A DNA stretch of 13,695 nucleotides, taken from NCBI GenBank assembly GCA_029881555.1, contig JAOUMI010000008.1:1-13695 (forward strand), written 5' to 3'. This DNA comes from Candidatus Bathyarchaeota archaeon. GTDB taxonomy: Archaea; Thermoproteota; Bathyarchaeia; Bathyarchaeales; Bathyarchaeaceae. Shown piece after piece: positions 1 to 6,538 of this stretch. The position numbers and the translations under genes were made by a program. The notes beneath the pieces are model-generated. The model was given only the letters and a program-made list of their open reading frames with translations, ran no database searches and was not told the origin of the DNA. The first letter of the stretch is position 1. Each line of letters begins with the position of its first letter.

Positions 1-2
1 AA

Positions 3-101
3 GGAGGGGTGTACAGCCCGTTTCTGCGCCTCCTCTACAGCGTTTTTGCATGGCGAGTAGAGCGCAAAGCAAAGGGGCTGGGGGTGTTTGCTCTTGCCTA
101 A
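3..101 (+). CDS. C-terminal tail of an unidentified upstream gene (partial)
   Basis: One frame is open from the left edge of the window to a TAA at 99-101 and overlaps the start of the PDCD5 gene by a few bases, as is common for co-transcribed archaeal genes. The visible residues are a mix of hydrophobic and basic ones, with a segment reading LLYSVFAWRVERKAKG near the end. I do not recognise a family. It does not look like the C-terminus of ribosomal protein eS19, which often precedes PDCD5 in archaea. A second frame is also open over the first 100 bases, so the choice of frame is uncertain. An AAGGAGG sequence at the left edge may be the SD of another start instead. Confidence 0.25.
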   Translation, partial: GGVYSPFLRLLYSVFAWRVERKAKGLGVFALA

Positions 102-471
102 GGACGAAGAGTTAGAACGGTTAAGACATCGAAGAATGAGTGAACTGATGAAACGTTTACGGGTAAAGGCAGGGGAAGAAGAAAGAAAAAGAGAGGACCC
201 TAAGAGGGTCCTAAGGGCGGTTCTGACGGATCGAGCTTGGGAGGTTTTGAAAGCGGCTGAAAGCCAGTACTCCGAGGCTACCTGTCGGGTTGAAGAGCAA
301 TTGGCTCATCTGGTTTCAAAGGGGGAACTGGAGGGTCCAATTCTAGGCGGGCATTTGCTCTGGCTTTTCAGACGTCTAGGTATGAACGTTAGGTTGGAAA
401 CACGCATCCGCATCTTGGAACACGGGAAGTTGAAGACGATAGGAGAGAAACTAAAGGAATCCCAAACTTAG
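94..471 (+). CDS. PDCD5-family DNA-binding protein
   Basis: This is an archaeal homologue of the programmed-cell-death-5 / DNA-binding protein family (PF01984), a small helical protein thought to bind double-stranded DNA or act in chaperonin-linked processes; its exact role in archaea is unsettled. The 125-residue product begins with a highly charged helix (residues 4-20, DEELERLRHRRMSELMKRL), then a basic linker, then the compact core from about residue 45, ending with the family's ILEHGKLKTIGEKLKE segment. I chose TTG at 94 rather than the TTG at 88. A GGGGGTG at 80-86 lies 7 nt before 94 but only 1 nt before 88, and the shorter form matches the usual family start just before DEELER. Length fits the family (about 110-125 aa). 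It probably lies downstream of the partial gene at the left edge. Confidence 0.85.
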   Translation: MPKDEELERLRHRRMSELMKRLRVKAGEEERKREDPKRVLRAVLTDRAWEVLKAAESQYSEATCRVEEQLAHLVSKGELEGPILGGHLLWLFRRLGMNVRLETRIRILEHGKLKTIGEKLKESQT

Positions 472-706
472 TGAAATTGGTTACTTTCGTCATCCAAAAA
501 AGGAAAAATGGCGCATTGATTACCTTTTTCTTACGATATCCGAAGCACTTATCGTCTCAGCCGCACACACTTATGATGGGGCTCTCCTAGTGAAGAGCGA
601 GGGAGACAATTCACATTCAAGATGTCGAGTACGGACCCGGGTGATTCCAAACCTCTCCTTCAAGTTGAAGAAGGCTAAGTGTGCACACGGGTGTGATCAT
701 TCATGA
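455..706 (+). pseudogene. Possible PIN-domain remnant (start-less open frame)
   Basis: An 83-codon open frame follows the PDCD5 gene, overlapping its end and stopping at TGA 704-706, directly overlapped by the ATG of the next gene. It has no ATG and no plausible early GTG/TTG with an SD. Its composition is protein-like, and the central segment ISEALIVSAAHTYDGALLVK resembles the C-terminal part of PIN-domain ribonucleases, where an acidic residue plus ALIVATA and GA-LVT are typical. If so, the N-terminal half with the first catalytic acidic residues is missing. The tail is Cys/His-containing (KAKCAHGCDH). This is a weak resemblance seen by eye. It could also be a chance open frame in a spacer. 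No antitoxin gene is adjacent. Confidence 0.25.
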
Positions 707-946
707 AAACGCTTCTCAAAGCTTGGGGGTCCGTAATAGTACTCATTTTAGTTGCGCTTGCCATAGCGGATGGATTCTTTATCTATCTCACCGATAAACG
801 CGCATCGCCTGAGCTTATACACGGGCTGGGAGAAATTGTTGGGGCATTGGGGGTTTTTCGCGTTCTATTTCTTTCTAATAACCATACCAATTCTAATCGT
901 CTACGTCATTATGACTTGCGTCTTAAAGGCTCACACACCATTCTAG
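703..946 (+). pseudogene. Two-helix small membrane protein, apparently frameshifted near 841
   Basis: From ATG 703 the frame encodes a first transmembrane helix (about residues 9-30, VIVLILVALAIADGFFIYL) and a short polar loop. It then becomes hydrophilic and low-quality until a TAG at 961-963. From about base 842, the next frame encodes a second strongly hydrophobic segment (WGFFAFYFLITIPILIVYVI) ending in KAHTPF and TAG at 944-946. Removing one G from the GGGG run at 841-844 joins both into a coherent protein of about 80 residues with two helices. I infer either a genuine frameshift mutation or an assembly error at the homopolymer. The family is not recognised. As sequenced, the intact frame is 703-963. 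Confidence 0.5.
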
Positions 947-996
947 TTAAAAATGCTAGATAGAACCGCTGGTATACGTTCATTCGTTTCACCTTT

Positions 997-1524
997 TCAG
1001 CTTTCTGTGACAACCTTTAATCCACGAGACTTCAGAGGTTCAACGATGCTTTGCCTGCCGAGAACAGTGAGCAAACTATAACCAATCACCGCCGTAGCTA
1101 TCAAACTGCTTATGGTGATGCTGATCATCATTGCCGCCCACGCTGGCAGGCTTAACCCAAAGACGTCCGGTGGAGTAAAAAAGAGCCATAGGTATCCACC
1201 TACTATGACACCGATGGGCAGAGCACCAACAACACACGCCAGCAACCGCCGCTTCCTAAGCAAAAATATCGCACTCGCAGCAATGAGGTTCGCTACGGGA
1301 CCAAAGACAACATCATAAGGACCAAGCCAGTAATACGCGTTGCCCAGAAAGCAGCCAACAGTGACTCCAGCAACCACAGGCCAACCGAAAAGCGCAGCCA
1401 ACGGGATCAAACAATCCGCCACTCGAAGCTGAACAGGACCAAAAGAAATCGGAGCCAAAACCATGACAAGAATTGCGTACAGTCCAGTAAAGATTGCCGT
1501 AAGAGCCTGATCTCTTGCATCCAT
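997..1524 (-). CDS. queT: QueT-family transporter (predicted deazaguanine-precursor uptake, ECF S component)
   Basis: The product is a 175-residue integral membrane protein of the QueT family (PF06177), the substrate-binding S subunit predicted to import queuosine/archaeosine precursors through energy-coupling-factor machinery. Family marks are visible: a first helix at 9-25, then GPVQLRVADCLIPLA (29-43), the GCFLGN segment (57-62), DVVFGPVANLIAA (71-83), and further helices around 97-117 and 128-155. No ECF ATPase or T subunit is nearby, so it would rely on a shared module encoded elsewhere. The start is well supported: GGGAGGTG lies 5 nt before the ATG. The adjoining genes are divergent (1698) or convergent (703), so it is monocistronic. 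Substrate is inferred from the family, not shown by the sequence. Confidence 0.88.
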   Translation of the reverse strand: MDARDQALTAIFTGLYAILVMVLAPISFGPVQLRVADCLIPLAALFGWPVVAGVTVGCFLGNAYYWLGPYDVVFGPVANLIAASAIFLLRKRRLLACVVGALPIGVIVGGYLWLFFTPPDVFGLSLPAWAAMMISITISSLIATAVIGYSLLTVLGRQSIVEPLKSRGLKVVTES

Positions 1525-1622
1525 TTTTTCACCTCCCTACTCCGGGATTTATACGGCGGAACGGATGGGAGGCACCCACTCACCCGCCAAAAAGACAATT
1601 CCGCTCTTTCAACGTTATAAGC
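1525..1622 (-). promoter_or_regulatory. queT promoter and foldable leader with SD-sequestering potential
   Basis: Reading the minus strand, a TATA-like GCTTATAACG lies at 1622-1613, predicting a transcript start near 1590 and a leader of about 65 nt. At its 5' end GGCGG (1588-1584) can pair with CCGCC (1559-1555), enclosing TGGG/CCCA (1578-1575 with 1569-1566). Alternatively CCTCCC (1572-1567) is perfectly complementary to the SD core GGGAGG (1537-1532). The two folds share bases and so exclude each other, which is the arrangement of a translational switch. A second TATA-like GTATAAAT at about 1554-1547 could instead give a leaderless transcript, which would abolish this model. It does not match the preQ1-I consensus as I know it. 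Confidence 0.35.
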
Positions 1623-1648
1623 CTTGCGACGCTTAAAGCGGCTTAAAT

Positions 1649-1660
1649 CTTAATATAAAC
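1649..1660 (+). promoter_or_regulatory. TATA box of the surface-protein gene
   Basis: CTTAATATAAAC lies about 40 bp before the ATG at 1698, giving a predicted transcript start near 1680 and a short leader that contains GAGGG at 1687-1691, 6 nt before the ATG. Confidence 0.5.
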
Positions 1661-1697
1661 CTTTAACTAACTGATAAGACTCGTGTGAGGGAAGAAT

Positions 1698-2444
1698 ATG
1701 AAACTGATTCGAAACACAGTTGGCCTCTCAACGCTTTTGCACATCCTGCTCTTGTTGGCTGCCGCCATAGTCGGAGCGCTCCTATCTTACATGTGGACGG
1801 TGGGCTATTACATCTCCCTTGGGGCGCAGCTCCCTGAAGCCCCCACCGTGACCATAACCGACGTAGCCTTTGATCCTCAAGATTCAGCCTTTTTCAACCT
1901 TACCCTCCTTAATCCGTCTTTTTCTCCTTCCAGCGCCAGCGCCGCACAGGTAATGGTGTCCACGGGAGACGGTGTCCTCGACAACGTGGCGGTTATTCCC
2001 ACGCTTCCCCAAGAACTTTCAATAGGCAAGTCTAAAATCTTCAGGTGTTTTTGGAACTGGGCGAATTATACTGACGAAAACGTAAAGATTCACGTCTTCA
2101 TTGCCGACGGGTCTGGTGCAAACTTCCAAGCGAAGACGCCTCTCATAGACCTAGTCATTACCGACCTAGTCTTTAACTCCACGATAAGCGTCAACCACTT
2201 CAATGTGACCGTTCGAAACTCTGCTTCGTCTGTTACGCACGTCACCGTCTCGGGTGTAGCTGTGGATACAGAAATCGTTGGAAATGTAACCCCTGCTCTT
2301 CCTTACACGCTATTCCCAAACGCTTCGATCGCATTTACTTGTCCTTTGAACTGGACCGGCTACCAAGGAAAAGAGGTAACAGTCAAAGTGGAAACCTTAC
2401 AGGGTTACGCAGCATACTACGTCCAAACAATTCCCGAGGGCTAA
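1698..2444 (+). CDS. Membrane-anchored surface protein with two tandem beta-type repeats
   Basis: The 248-residue product starts with a short basic N-terminus and one hydrophobic segment (residues about 9-32, then WTVGYYI), which is an uncleaved anchor or signal peptide. The rest is Thr/Val/Asn-rich and lies outside the cell. Two repeats of about 95 residues align with each other: 50-146 begins VTITDVAFD and 151-246 begins LVITDLVFN. Both end with a Cys, an NW motif and a hydrophobic beta pattern (CFWNWANYT versus CPLNWTGYQ). Seven N-x-S/T sequons (N67, N123, N160, N169, N196, N208, N218) suggest heavy N-glycosylation. The two Cys residues, C117 and C215, occupy equivalent positions. No enzyme motif is seen. 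The function is unknown; an adhesin-like or cell-envelope role is inferred. Start is set by GAGGG 6 nt upstream. Confidence 0.75.
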   Translation: MKLIRNTVGLSTLLHILLLLAAAIVGALLSYMWTVGYYISLGAQLPEAPTVTITDVAFDPQDSAFFNLTLLNPSFSPSSASAAQVMVSTGDGVLDNVAVIPTLPQELSIGKSKIFRCFWNWANYTDENVKIHVFIADGSGANFQAKTPLIDLVITDLVFNSTISVNHFNVTVRNSASSVTHVTVSGVAVDTEIVGNVTPALPYTLFPNASIAFTCPLNWTGYQGKEVTVKVETLQGYAAYYVQTIPEG

Positions 2445-2468
2445 AAGGCCTAAGAACAAGGTTTCACA

Positions 2469-2501
2469 GGGCAGTTTCTATATTATCTCAATAAACTGCC
2501 C
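2469..2501. terminator. Perfect 9-bp inverted repeat between convergent genes
   Basis: GGGCAGTTT (2469-2477) is exactly complementary to AAACTGCCC (2493-2501) with a 15-nt AT-rich loop. It sits between the stop of the surface-protein gene and the end of the convergent cyclodeaminase-like gene, and its right arm lies inside the last codons of the latter. A stem with this position could end transcription from both sides. There is only a weak T tract (GATTTTCTT) after it on the plus strand. Confidence 0.45.
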
Positions 2502-3473
2502 GATTTTCTTCGCCAAAGCCTTCTTGTAAGCGAGTTCTGCTGTGACAGCGTCCTGAATCGCCAGTCCCGTGGAGGTGAAAACCGTTATTTCGTCAGAGGC
2601 TGTTCTGCCCGGCTTCAAACCAGCCACAACCTCTCCAATGTCACCCCAAACATGTTGCTTTGTTATGATGCCTTTGGCGAATGGAACGTTGATTTCGCCG
2701 CTGTGAAAAGCCTGTTCCCAGTCGTCAATAACGATCTTTGCACGCGTTAAGATGACTGGATCCAGCTCTTCTTTTCCAGGCGCGTCTGCGCCGATGCAGT
2801 TGAAGTGCATGCCGGGCGTAACCCATTCGCCTGAAACTAGGGGTTTTATTGAAGGCGTTGTGGTCACAACTATGTCGGCTCCCTCAACAGCCTCTTTAAC
2901 GCTCTCCACCGAAACCATTCTGGATACTTCTCCACACGTAGTTTTCATTTCAGCTACATACGCTTCCTTGGTTTTCTCGGTTCGACTCCAAACTCTAACC
3001 TCTTTAAGCTTTCCATAGAAGGAGAGAAGAGCCGCCAACTGTGTTCTAGCCTGTGCACCGGCTCCAACGAGACCAACAACCTTGGGTTTCTTCTTGGCAA
3101 AGTATTTGGCTGCTATTCCTCCGGCGGCGCCTGTTCTCATGCTGGTGACTCTGGTGCCTCCCATAATTGCCAGAGGTGCGCCGGTTTTTGGATTCACTAG
3201 GATGATGATTGCCATAACCGTAGGAAGACTGTACTTCTTTGGATTTTTTGGGTGGACGTTAACAACCTTGACGGCGGAGACGTCCAGTTGCTCAAGGTAC
3301 GAGGGCATGGTCCTTAAGTCACCGCCATACTTACCATAAAACAGGTAGAGTTTTGCAGGCATCTGAACCCGACCTAAGCCCTTCTCCCTAAACGCTGACT
3401 CAACGGCCTTCATAACCTCGTCCATGGACAACAGTTGCTCAACGTCTTTTTCCGTCAATAATAGAATTTTCAT
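2478..3473 (-). CDS. Ornithine cyclodeaminase / alanine dehydrogenase-like protein (mu-crystallin family)
   Basis: The 331-residue protein belongs to the NAD(P)-dependent ornithine cyclodeaminase/mu-crystallin family, whose archaeal members include an alanine dehydrogenase. Visible features are the substrate-site residues R54 (DLRTMPSYL), K69 (VKVVNVHPKN), R113 (TSMRTGAAGG) and D230 (CIGADAPGKEELDP), the Rossmann motif GLVGAGAQA (134-142), and the late STGLAIQD (301-308). Full length and intact. It follows ilvE by only 11 bp and is surely co-transcribed with it. Pairing with a transaminase suggests amino-group recycling, with an alanine- or imine-reducing activity more plausible than ornithine deamination. 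The sequence alone does not fix the substrate. ATG start with a modest SD (GGTTACCG upstream). Confidence 0.85.
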   Translation of the reverse strand: MKILLLTEKDVEQLLSMDEVMKAVESAFREKGLGRVQMPAKLYLFYGKYGGDLRTMPSYLEQLDVSAVKVVNVHPKNPKKYSLPTVMAIIILVNPKTGAPLAIMGGTRVTSMRTGAAGGIAAKYFAKKKPKVVGLVGAGAQARTQLAALLSFYGKLKEVRVWSRTEKTKEAYVAEMKTTCGEVSRMVSVESVKEAVEGADIVVTTTPSIKPLVSGEWVTPGMHFNCIGADAPGKEELDPVILTRAKIVIDDWEQAFHSGEINVPFAKGIITKQHVWGDIGEVVAGLKPGRTASDEITVFTSTGLAIQDAVTAELAYKKALAKKIGQFIEII

Positions 3474-3484
3474 CGGTAACCACC

Positions 3485-4375
3485 CTAACTAATCGGAGTT
3501 CCCTCTCTCGGATCCTTCACAATCCTGCCAAACTCTTCCATCAGCCGTTTCGTGACCGGTCCCGGTTTCCCGTCGCCTATAACTCTTCGGTTTATTTCCG
3601 TCACCGGCACAACCTCAGCCGCGGTTCCTGTGAAGAAAACTTCGTCTGCGTTGAACAACTCGTTGGGCGTGATGTTTCGTTCCACCACGGTGTATCCCAA
3701 GTCCTCTGCTAGCTTCATAACCCTCTTTCTCGTTATTCCGGCTAGGGCTCCTGTGCAAATGGGAGGAGTGGCAATTTTGCCTTCCTTCGCTATGAATATG
3801 TTCTCACCGGTTCCCTCGCAGATGAAGCCGTTTTTGTCTAGGCATATGGCTTCGTCTACTCCAGCAGCGTTTGCCTCAATTTTGGCTAGGATGCTGTTGA
3901 GGTAGTTCAGCGACTTTATTTCGTGGGTGGTCGCGTCCACAGAATCTCTTTTCACCCAAGAGATTATGGCTGTCATCCCTTTTTCCTTGGCTTCCGCGCC
4001 GTATATTTGTATGATAGGTTCGGTGACGATGATTACCGTTGGTTTTGGGCATTTTCTTGGGTCTAGTCCGAGGTCGCCTATGCCCCTTGTGACAACTAGG
4101 CGAATGTAGGCGTCTTTAAGATTGTTTTTTCTGAGCGTCTCCAGCACAGCCCGCGTCATCTCGTTCGTTTTTAGCGGTATCCGCAGCGTTATGGTGTGTG
4201 CGGATCGGTAGAGTCTTTCTAGGTGTTCCTTGAGCTTGAACACGATGCCGTTGTAGGCGCGTATTCCCTCAAAAACTCCGTCTCCGTAGAGCAGACCGTG
4301 ATCGTAAACGGAAATTTTTGCCTCTGATTTTGGGTAGAACTGTCCGTCGATGTAGATTAGAAGCTCTTTTTCCAT
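3485..4375 (-). CDS. ilvE: Branched-chain amino acid aminotransferase
   Basis: A fold-type IV PLP transaminase of 296 residues that interconverts leucine, isoleucine and valine with their 2-oxo acids. Diagnostic segments are DHGLLYGDGVFEGIRAY (25-41), the catalytic Lys K154 within HEIKSLNYLNS, EGTGENIFI (187-195), the TGALAGITR turn (208-216) and the C-terminal EVFFTGTAAEVVPV (245-258). D-amino acid aminotransferase and aminodeoxychorismate lyase share the fold, but the length and the EGTGENIF/FFTGTAAEV pair favour IlvE. The start is supported by GGAGGAGGT 6 nt upstream. It is the first gene of a two-gene unit with the cyclodeaminase-like gene, with its own TATA box in the 61-bp gap after thrS. 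Confidence 0.92.
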   Translation of the reverse strand: MEKELLIYIDGQFYPKSEAKISVYDHGLLYGDGVFEGIRAYNGIVFKLKEHLERLYRSAHTITLRIPLKTNEMTRAVLETLRKNNLKDAYIRLVVTRGIGDLGLDPRKCPKPTVIIVTEPIIQIYGAEAKEKGMTAIISWVKRDSVDATTHEIKSLNYLNSILAKIEANAAGVDEAICLDKNGFICEGTGENIFIAKEGKIATPPICTGALAGITRKRVMKLAEDLGYTVVERNITPNELFNADEVFFTGTAAEVVPVTEINRRVIGDGKPGPVTKRLMEEFGRIVKDPREGTPIS

Positions 4376-4418
4376 GGTTGACCTCCTCCAGAACCTTTAG
4401 AATATTCCAGCGACTTTT

Positions 4419-4430
4419 GATATATTTTTT
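4419..4430 (-). promoter_or_regulatory. TATA box for the ilvE unit
   Basis: On the minus strand the gap between thrS and ilvE reads AAAAAATATATC, an AT-rich box centred about 50 bp before the ilvE ATG. A transcript starting about 25 bp downstream would carry a leader of roughly 20-25 nt that includes the GGAGG at 4386-4382. Confidence 0.5.
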
Positions 4431-4436
4431 GGAATT

Positions 4437-6302
4437 TCATCCGAAAAACCTAGGTCTCTCCGACAAGCGTCTTGGAAGCGTTAGGGGTTTAAACGGCATA
4501 CCTTCGGTTTTCTCTCTTATCTCGCCTATGAACTCTTGAAGTTGCATTTTCCTGATCTTTCTAGCCTTCCTATCTCTTATCGGGAGAGTGCCAGATTCTA
4601 TTTCCTTCTGCCCGATCACGATCACGTAGTTGACCCACTCGGTCTCCGCCTCCCGAACCTTCTTTTGAATTGTTAGGGAACGGTCATCCAAGTCAACCCG
4701 TATGCGTTGCCTCTCAATTTCCTCCGCTATTTTCTCGGCTTCCTCGATGAATCTGTCGGAGACCGGTATCACCCTCACTTGGACGGGTGAAATCCAGAGT
4801 GGAAGTATCGGGACGTTTCCCTTATGCTGCTCCCGATAAGCCTTCTCCAGCATGGCGTATATGCATCTCTCAATAGCGCCGCTGGGGGAGCAGTGCAAAA
4901 TCAGGGGGTGCCGTCTCTCCCCTTTTTCGTCTACGTAGGTTATGCCGTATCTCTCAGCGTTTTCGATGTCGATCTGATCTGTTGACAGTGCTGAAGCCTT
5001 GTCCAAGTTGTCCATGAAATTGAACTCCCATTTTAGTATGAAGTAGAAGAATCGTTCCTCCCACATCTCGATTAGCACAGGCTTGTCTATCTGTTGAGCC
5101 AACGATACGATGAAGTCTCTGTTTTCTTCGAAAAAGTCTCTAGCGAAGCGTATCGCCAGTTCGTAGTCATCATTGCCCAATTCTAGTCCATCCTTCAAAA
5201 CTCCCTTGCACAGCTCAAATCTGACGAGGAACTCTTTTTTCGCTTGGTCCAGATCAGCGCACAAAGCGTGGCAGTCGGGCATGGTGAACGCTCTTAGTCT
5301 TCTCAACCCGACGAGTTCTCCGCTTTTCTCTCTTCTGAAGCTGTACTTGGTCAGCTCGTAGATTTTTAGTGGGAGCTGTCGGTAGGAAAACTGGGCATCG
5401 TGAGCCATGAGAAACTGGCCAAAGCACGCGCTGAACCTTAAGAAAAGTTCTTTTTCACCGGATTCCAACACGTACTGTCTGGCTGGAAACCTGTCTAGAT
5501 ATTTGGCTAGGCTGGGATGTTGGAAATCGTACATGACTGGAGTCTCCACTTCCATGGCTCCATACTCCGTCACTCTCTGAGTCACAAATTGTTCCAGCAA
5601 AGACTTGATCAGGCTCCCCTTTGGATACCACCTGAAATTTCCTAGGTCGCTTCCGGGCTCGTAGTCAGCGATCTCCAGTTTCCTCATCAGTTTCACGTGG
5701 GGCGGAACCTGTTGAACCGCCCTCACCTTCTCAGTTTCGTATCTCGCAAACTTTTTCAGATTCTCATGTCCAGAAAAATCGAAACTCTCAACTGGAATCA
5801 TTTTTCCGTCTGTCTGCAGGATTAACCAAGAGGACTTTAACCTCTCTTCCGCCTTCAAAGCTTTTGAGACAATCTCCTTCTCTTCGACCTCTGTTGGCAC
5901 AACCACCTTAGACTGCTCAGCCAGGGGGTGTCCCTTTATGGAGATTGAGAACTGTTTGCACCAGCCAAAGGGAGTCCGGTATGTTTCGATGCCAGTCTCC
6001 TTCGCGTATTTCTCCATTGCCTTAATGACTTTTAAGGCGTTGGTGGGCTTCGCTAGGTTGCTGCTTAAGTGGGCGTACGGGTATATCAGAACCTTGTTGA
6101 CTTTCAATTGTTGAAGAGAGGATCTTACTTCATCCACAGCTTTGCTGGCGACAGCTTCGTCGTCTCCCTTTTCAATGCAGGTGAACAGGACCACGAGTTC
6201 TTCAAGTCGCTGCTTCTTTTTTTCGCACTTTTCTGCCGCGGCGATCTCCTTTTTTATCGGTTTGTACTCTATGAAGTTGGAGTGCAGTTGAAGTATCCTC
6301 AG
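4437..6302 (-). CDS. thrS: Threonyl-tRNA synthetase, archaeal type
   Basis: Charges tRNA-Thr. Residue numbers count from a GTG at 6317 (626 aa); the proposed CTG start removes five. Residues 6-145 form the archaeal editing domain (LRILQLHSNFIEY; PYAHLSS; TPFGWCKQFSISIKGHPL), which deacylates seryl-tRNA. The class II catalytic core runs from about 225 to 500: zinc ligands C298 (RFSACFGQ), H350 (MPDCHAL) and H475 (ILHCSPSG), and motif 2 FRREKSGELVGLRRLRAF (327-344). The anticodon-binding domain begins at about 508 (WISPVQVRVIPVS). No TGS domain is present, as expected for archaea. I prefer CTG 6302 as start. It has GGAGGT 7 nt upstream, overlaps the upstream TGA as CTGA, and gives the family's usual start M-R-I-L. 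GTG 6317 has no good SD. Confidence 0.95.
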   Translation of the reverse strand: MRILQLHSNFIEYKPIKKEIAAAEKCEKKKQRLEELVVLFTCIEKGDDEAVASKAVDEVRSSLQQLKVNKVLIYPYAHLSSNLAKPTNALKVIKAMEKYAKETGIETYRTPFGWCKQFSISIKGHPLAEQSKVVVPTEVEEKEIVSKALKAEERLKSSWLILQTDGKMIPVESFDFSGHENLKKFARYETEKVRAVQQVPPHVKLMRKLEIADYEPGSDLGNFRWYPKGSLIKSLLEQFVTQRVTEYGAMEVETPVMYDFQHPSLAKYLDRFPARQYVLESGEKELFLRFSACFGQFLMAHDAQFSYRQLPLKIYELTKYSFRREKSGELVGLRRLRAFTMPDCHALCADLDQAKKEFLVRFELCKGVLKDGLELGNDDYELAIRFARDFFEENRDFIVSLAQQIDKPVLIEMWEERFFYFILKWEFNFMDNLDKASALSTDQIDIENAERYGITYVDEKGERRHPLILHCSPSGAIERCIYAMLEKAYREQHKGNVPILPLWISPVQVRVIPVSDRFIEEAEKIAEEIERQRIRVDLDDRSLTIQKKVREAETEWVNYVIVIGQKEIESGTLPIRDRKARKIRKMQLQEFIGEIREKTEGMPFKPLTLPRRLSERPRFFG

Positions 6303-6511
6303 CCCCTGTACCTCCACTGCTCTAACATCTTTTCTTTCTTGGTCTCTTTCTTGAACTCTTTATAGTGATCCTTACAGAGGTAGGCTCTCCCCCTTCCTCC
6401 TCCTCCAACATTTAACCCTGCGCTGCTTACTCTTTCGTTGGAGAGGGAGCGAACCGCTAGCTTGTCGCACCCAACCACGCTGCATTTCACGCCTTTGGCA
6501 ACCTTACCCAA
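6299..6511 (-). CDS. Small zinc-finger-like protein coupled to thrS
   Basis: A 70-residue basic protein with two metal-ligand pairs: C10-x4-C15 near the start (KCSVVGCDK) and C46-x2-H49 (YLCKDHYKEF). Between them is a glycine-rich turn (GLNVGGGGRGR), and the tail is strongly charged (KKETKKEKMLEQWRYRG). The ligand spacing suggests one zinc site. I do not recognise a named family. RNA or ribosome binding is a guess from its basic charge and neighbours. The start is TTG 6511, with GGAGGG 8 nt upstream. Its stop overlaps the proposed thrS start, so the two are likely translated in a coupled way. It lies 27 bp after the PfkB kinase gene. Confidence 0.7.
   Translation of the reverse strand: MGKVAKGVKCSVVGCDKLAVRSLSNERVSSAGLNVGGGGRGRAYLCKDHYKEFKKETKKEKMLEQWRYRG
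6300..6315 (-). promoter_or_regulatory. SD and probable CTG start/TGA stop overlap of thrS
   Basis: GGAGGT (6315-6310) is followed by 7 nt and then CTG (6302-6300), which overlaps the TGA (6301-6299) of the upstream small gene. This is the usual NTGA translational-coupling arrangement, with CTG in place of ATG, GTG or TTG. Confidence 0.55.
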
Positions 6512-6538
6512 TTGGTGAACCCTCCATTTGTCTCTGTC

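Noticed and set aside
472..702. tRNA or C/D-box RNA in the spacer after the PDCD5 gene
   Set aside because: No T-arm GTTCRA pattern with flanking stem and no convincing RUGAUGA/CUGA box pair was found. TATGATGG near 571 is only a partial C box.
455..963. Toxin-antitoxin pair formed by the PIN-like frame and the small membrane protein
   Set aside because: The PIN-like frame lacks its N-terminal half and a start, and the partner is a membrane protein unlike any antitoxin, so the pair cannot be supported.
1525..1622. Known preQ1 riboswitch before queT
   Set aside because: The leader does not contain the preQ1-I pattern of a short GC stem followed by an A-rich tail ending near CTAA. Only a new or unrelated element is possible, so it is kept as a candidate finding.
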